From NCBI GenBank assembly GCA_021298895.1, contig JAJTHK010000053.1, positions 1-33,537 on the forward strand: a stretch of DNA of 33,537 nucleotides, written 5' to 3'. Under the pieces are notes generated by a model that saw nothing but the letters and a program-made list of their open reading frames with translations, did no database searches and had not been told where the DNA came from. The position numbers and the translations under genes are program-made. The DNA is from Luteolibacter sp. (lineage in GTDB: Bacteria > Verrucomicrobiota > Verrucomicrobiia > Verrucomicrobiales > Akkermansiaceae). Shown here in pieces: positions 31,777 to 33,537 of the stretch; the first letter of the stretch is position 1; the number at the start of each line of letters is the position of its first letter.

Positions 31777-33468
31777 ATGAAAACCATCCTATTTTTCCTG
31801 TTTTCTGCTGCATGTGCCATCGCAACTCCCACCGATGATTTCATTGCCAAAGCTACCGAGTCCCATGGAGTATTTGGAGAAAAAGCCGCTCGCTTTCTGT
31901 GCGAGCACATGTCGGAGACAGATAAAAAATCCCTCACTGCCGAGCTCCTAACCGAGAACCTCAATCTCGCGCTCAAAGCACGTGCCACATTTCCATGGGC
32001 GAAGGATGTTCCTGAAGAAATATTCCTGAATGATGTTTTACCATACGCCGTGTTCGATGAGCCTCGGGATCCATGGCGTGCTGATTTTTTAGAAAAAGCG
32101 ACTCCACTCGTGAAAGACGCCAGAACCGCCTCCGAGGCCGTACAAATTTTGAATCGAGATTTTTTCAAACTCATCAACACCCACTACAACACCCAACGCG
32201 AGCGAACCAATCAGTCGCCCAAAGAATCAATCGCCCAAGGCAAAGCCACTTGCACGGGACTTTCGATCATCTTGGTCGATGTCTGCCGTGCCGTTGGAAT
32301 TCCTGCCCGTGCTGCTGGGACGCCGATGTGGTGGGACAAAAGTGGCAATCACACTTGGGTGGAAGTTTGGGACAATGGCTGGCATTTCACGGGAGCCGAT
32401 GAATTCGACCCAAAAGGTCTCAATCATGGCTGGTTCATCGTAAACGCTTCAAAAGCCGATGAAAATCATCCCGCACATTCCATCTACGCAAGCTCTTGGA
32501 AAAAAGACCAAGGTATTTTTCCGATGATGTGGTCGCAGCGCAACCCCAACGTAGGAGGAGTGAATGTCACTTCGCGTTACAAAACAAAAGTAACGTCCAT
32601 TCCCACGACCATCGGCATTCGATTTTTCGATGGCGATGAGAGGATCGCTATCAAAGGGAAGCTTACCACCGATTCGGGTTTCCCTATCGGTGATTTCGAA
32701 ACCAAATCTGGCACGGCGGATCTGAACGATGTGGCACGCAAGGTTGTCACTCCCGGCCAATCCTACCGCCTGTATTTTGAGATCAAGGGCAAACGACTCG
32801 AAACCGCTCCCTTCATCGCAAAGGAGGCGGATCGCAATCTCCAAGACATCCGCATCAAAGATCTCCAGCCAGCACCTGATTTTAGCGATGATGCCAAATC
32901 CCTTTCCAAAGAACTCGCTCCGCGTGCGATCCGTTATGTTTACGATTCGATTGTCTTTTCTGAAAAAGATGAACGCACCGCCGAGTTGGAAGAAAAAACC
33001 ATTTTTCAAGGTGATAAGACCATGCGTTGGCTAGAGAAAACATTTGGTGAAGCCCCAACGACAGGTCGCTCATTATGGATTTCCATGCACGGCGGCGGCG
33101 AAGCGCCCGCACACATCAATCATCAGCAATGGCAAAACCAAATCCAACTCTACGAACCCGAAGAAGGCATCTACATCGCACCGCGCGCACCCACCGATAA
33201 ATGGAACATGTGGCATCAGGAACACATCGATCCGATGTTCGCCCGCCTGATCGAAAACATGGTCGCTTTGCGTGGGGTCGATCCTAACAAAATCTACCTC
33301 ATGGGCTACTCGGCTGGTGGCGATGGAGTTTGGCAGGTCGCGCCGCGCATGGCGGATCATTTTGCCGCAGCATCGATGATGGCGGGGCACCCGAACGAGG
33401 CATCGCTTCTCGGCATCCGCAATCTCCCTTTCGGTATTGTCCCGGTTCAGCGTGAATGTCTCAATTGA
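31777..33468 (+). CDS. Secreted transglutaminase-like / alpha-beta-hydrolase fusion, 3'-truncated
   Basis: A 563-residue protein. The signal peptide is about residues 1-17 (MKTILFFLFSAACAIAT). A transglutaminase-like domain (about 130-225) has the full triad: Cys159 in GKATCTGLS, His192 in GNHTWVEVW and Asp208 in FTGADEFD. A beta-sandwich-like linker (about 260-370) precedes an esterase domain with HGGGE (oxyanion) and nucleophile Ser512 in GYSAGGDG. The protein stops only 51 residues after that Ser, so the acid and His of the esterase triad are missing. The last residues (VPVQRECLN) do not look like the family, suggesting disruption near 33438. The ATG at 31777 is chosen for the signal peptide; a TTG frame start at 31711 adds an unlikely leader. 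An exact TATAAT lies at 31755-31760. Confidence 0.75.
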   Translation: MKTILFFLFSAACAIATPTDDFIAKATESHGVFGEKAARFLCEHMSETDKKSLTAELLTENLNLALKARATFPWAKDVPEEIFLNDVLPYAVFDEPRDPWRADFLEKATPLVKDARTASEAVQILNRDFFKLINTHYNTQRERTNQSPKESIAQGKATCTGLSIILVDVCRAVGIPARAAGTPMWWDKSGNHTWVEVWDNGWHFTGADEFDPKGLNHGWFIVNASKADENHPAHSIYASSWKKDQGIFPMMWSQRNPNVGGVNVTSRYKTKVTSIPTTIGIRFFDGDERIAIKGKLTTDSGFPIGDFETKSGTADLNDVARKVVTPGQSYRLYFEIKGKRLETAPFIAKEADRNLQDIRIKDLQPAPDFSDDAKSLSKELAPRAIRYVYDSIVFSEKDERTAELEEKTIFQGDKTMRWLEKTFGEAPTTGRSLWISMHGGGEAPAHINHQQWQNQIQLYEPEEGIYIAPRAPTDKWNMWHQEHIDPMFARLIENMVALRGVDPNKIYLMGYSAGGDGVWQVAPRMADHFAAASMMAGHPNEASLLGIRNLPFGIVPVQRECLN

Positions 33469-33537
33469 TTCTCTGAATTAAGCTACAGCAGGTGTTAATG
33501 GGTTATGGTTTGTTTGTGTGTTTAGGGAGATGTTCTG
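33438..33537. mobile_element. Possible left end of an inserted element (window edge)
   Basis: The hydrolase reading frame loses family-like sequence after NLPFGI, ending in a short unrelated tail. The remaining bases, with GTCCCGGTTCAGCG at about 33438 and a T/G-rich stretch at 33490-33526, belong to no recognised gene. An insertion sequence junction is one explanation; a frameshift or local rearrangement is another. No terminal inverted repeat or target duplication can be checked because the window ends. Confidence 0.3.

Overview
The window looks like a chromosomal segment of a Verrucomicrobiota bacterium (PVC superphylum, probably Verrucomicrobiales). The evidence is a PVC-type secreted dehydrogenase/cytochrome c with HEAT repeats, an SGNH hydrolase beside it, a DUF2330 protein, two PilT-type ATPases, a eukaryote-like glycogen branching enzyme, and spacers filled with short palindromic or period-7/period-10 repeats. 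Almost none of the genes has a recognisable Shine-Dalgarno sequence. All assignments come from reading the sequence and from recall of family motifs; no database search was run.

Layout. 1-1.9 kb: a heptamer tandem array, an ELM1-like glycosyltransferase-fold gene ending inside the array, a short inverted copy of the array, a palindromic element, and the wreck of a vapBC toxin-antitoxin pair. 1.9-7.9 kb (minus): 2-oxoglutarate dehydrogenase E1 (sucA) and E2 (sucB), followed closely by an MsbA-like ABC exporter. 8.0-14.9 kb (plus): an orphan GldA-like ABC ATPase, a secreted SGNH hydrolase, the large PVC-type heme/HEAT protein, a DUF2330 protein and a small hypothetical protein, separated by repeat-rich spacers. 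14.9-18.0 kb (minus): a Tat-exported metallophosphoesterase and two tandem PilT-like retraction ATPases. 18.1-20.9 kb (minus): a YqjK/YqjE/YqjD(DUF883)-like membrane-stress module just downstream of dnaA. 21.2-22.8 kb (minus): a sodium:solute symporter, divergent from glgB and a BASS-family transporter (22.9-25.9 kb, plus). 25.9-27.5 kb (minus): rseP and a 42-residue zinc-ribbon-like protein that overlaps its stop codon. 27.7-29.7 kb (plus): recG. 29.8-30.5 kb (plus): an apparently intact RHH-antitoxin/PIN-toxin pair with a perfect palindromic operator. 30.4-31.6 kb (minus): a secreted PQQ sugar-dehydrogenase-like beta-propeller. 31.8-33.5 kb (plus): a secreted transglutaminase/esterase fusion whose 3' end seems to be cut off by unrelated DNA at the window edge.

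Functionally this is mostly housekeeping: TCA cycle, replication initiation, recombination repair, envelope proteolysis, glycogen synthesis and type IV pilus retraction. Interspersed are secreted enzymes typical of the phylum. The most notable items are: an over-represented octamer, TGTTAGAA, spread through genes and spacers and often forcing TTA or CTA leucine codons; an E2 with two lipoyl domains but no visible E3-binding domain; the eukaryotic-type (GH13_8-like) branching enzyme; the micro zinc-ribbon gene; one dead and one live toxin-antitoxin locus; and the truncated fusion hydrolase at the right edge. No RNA genes or CRISPR arrays were seen.
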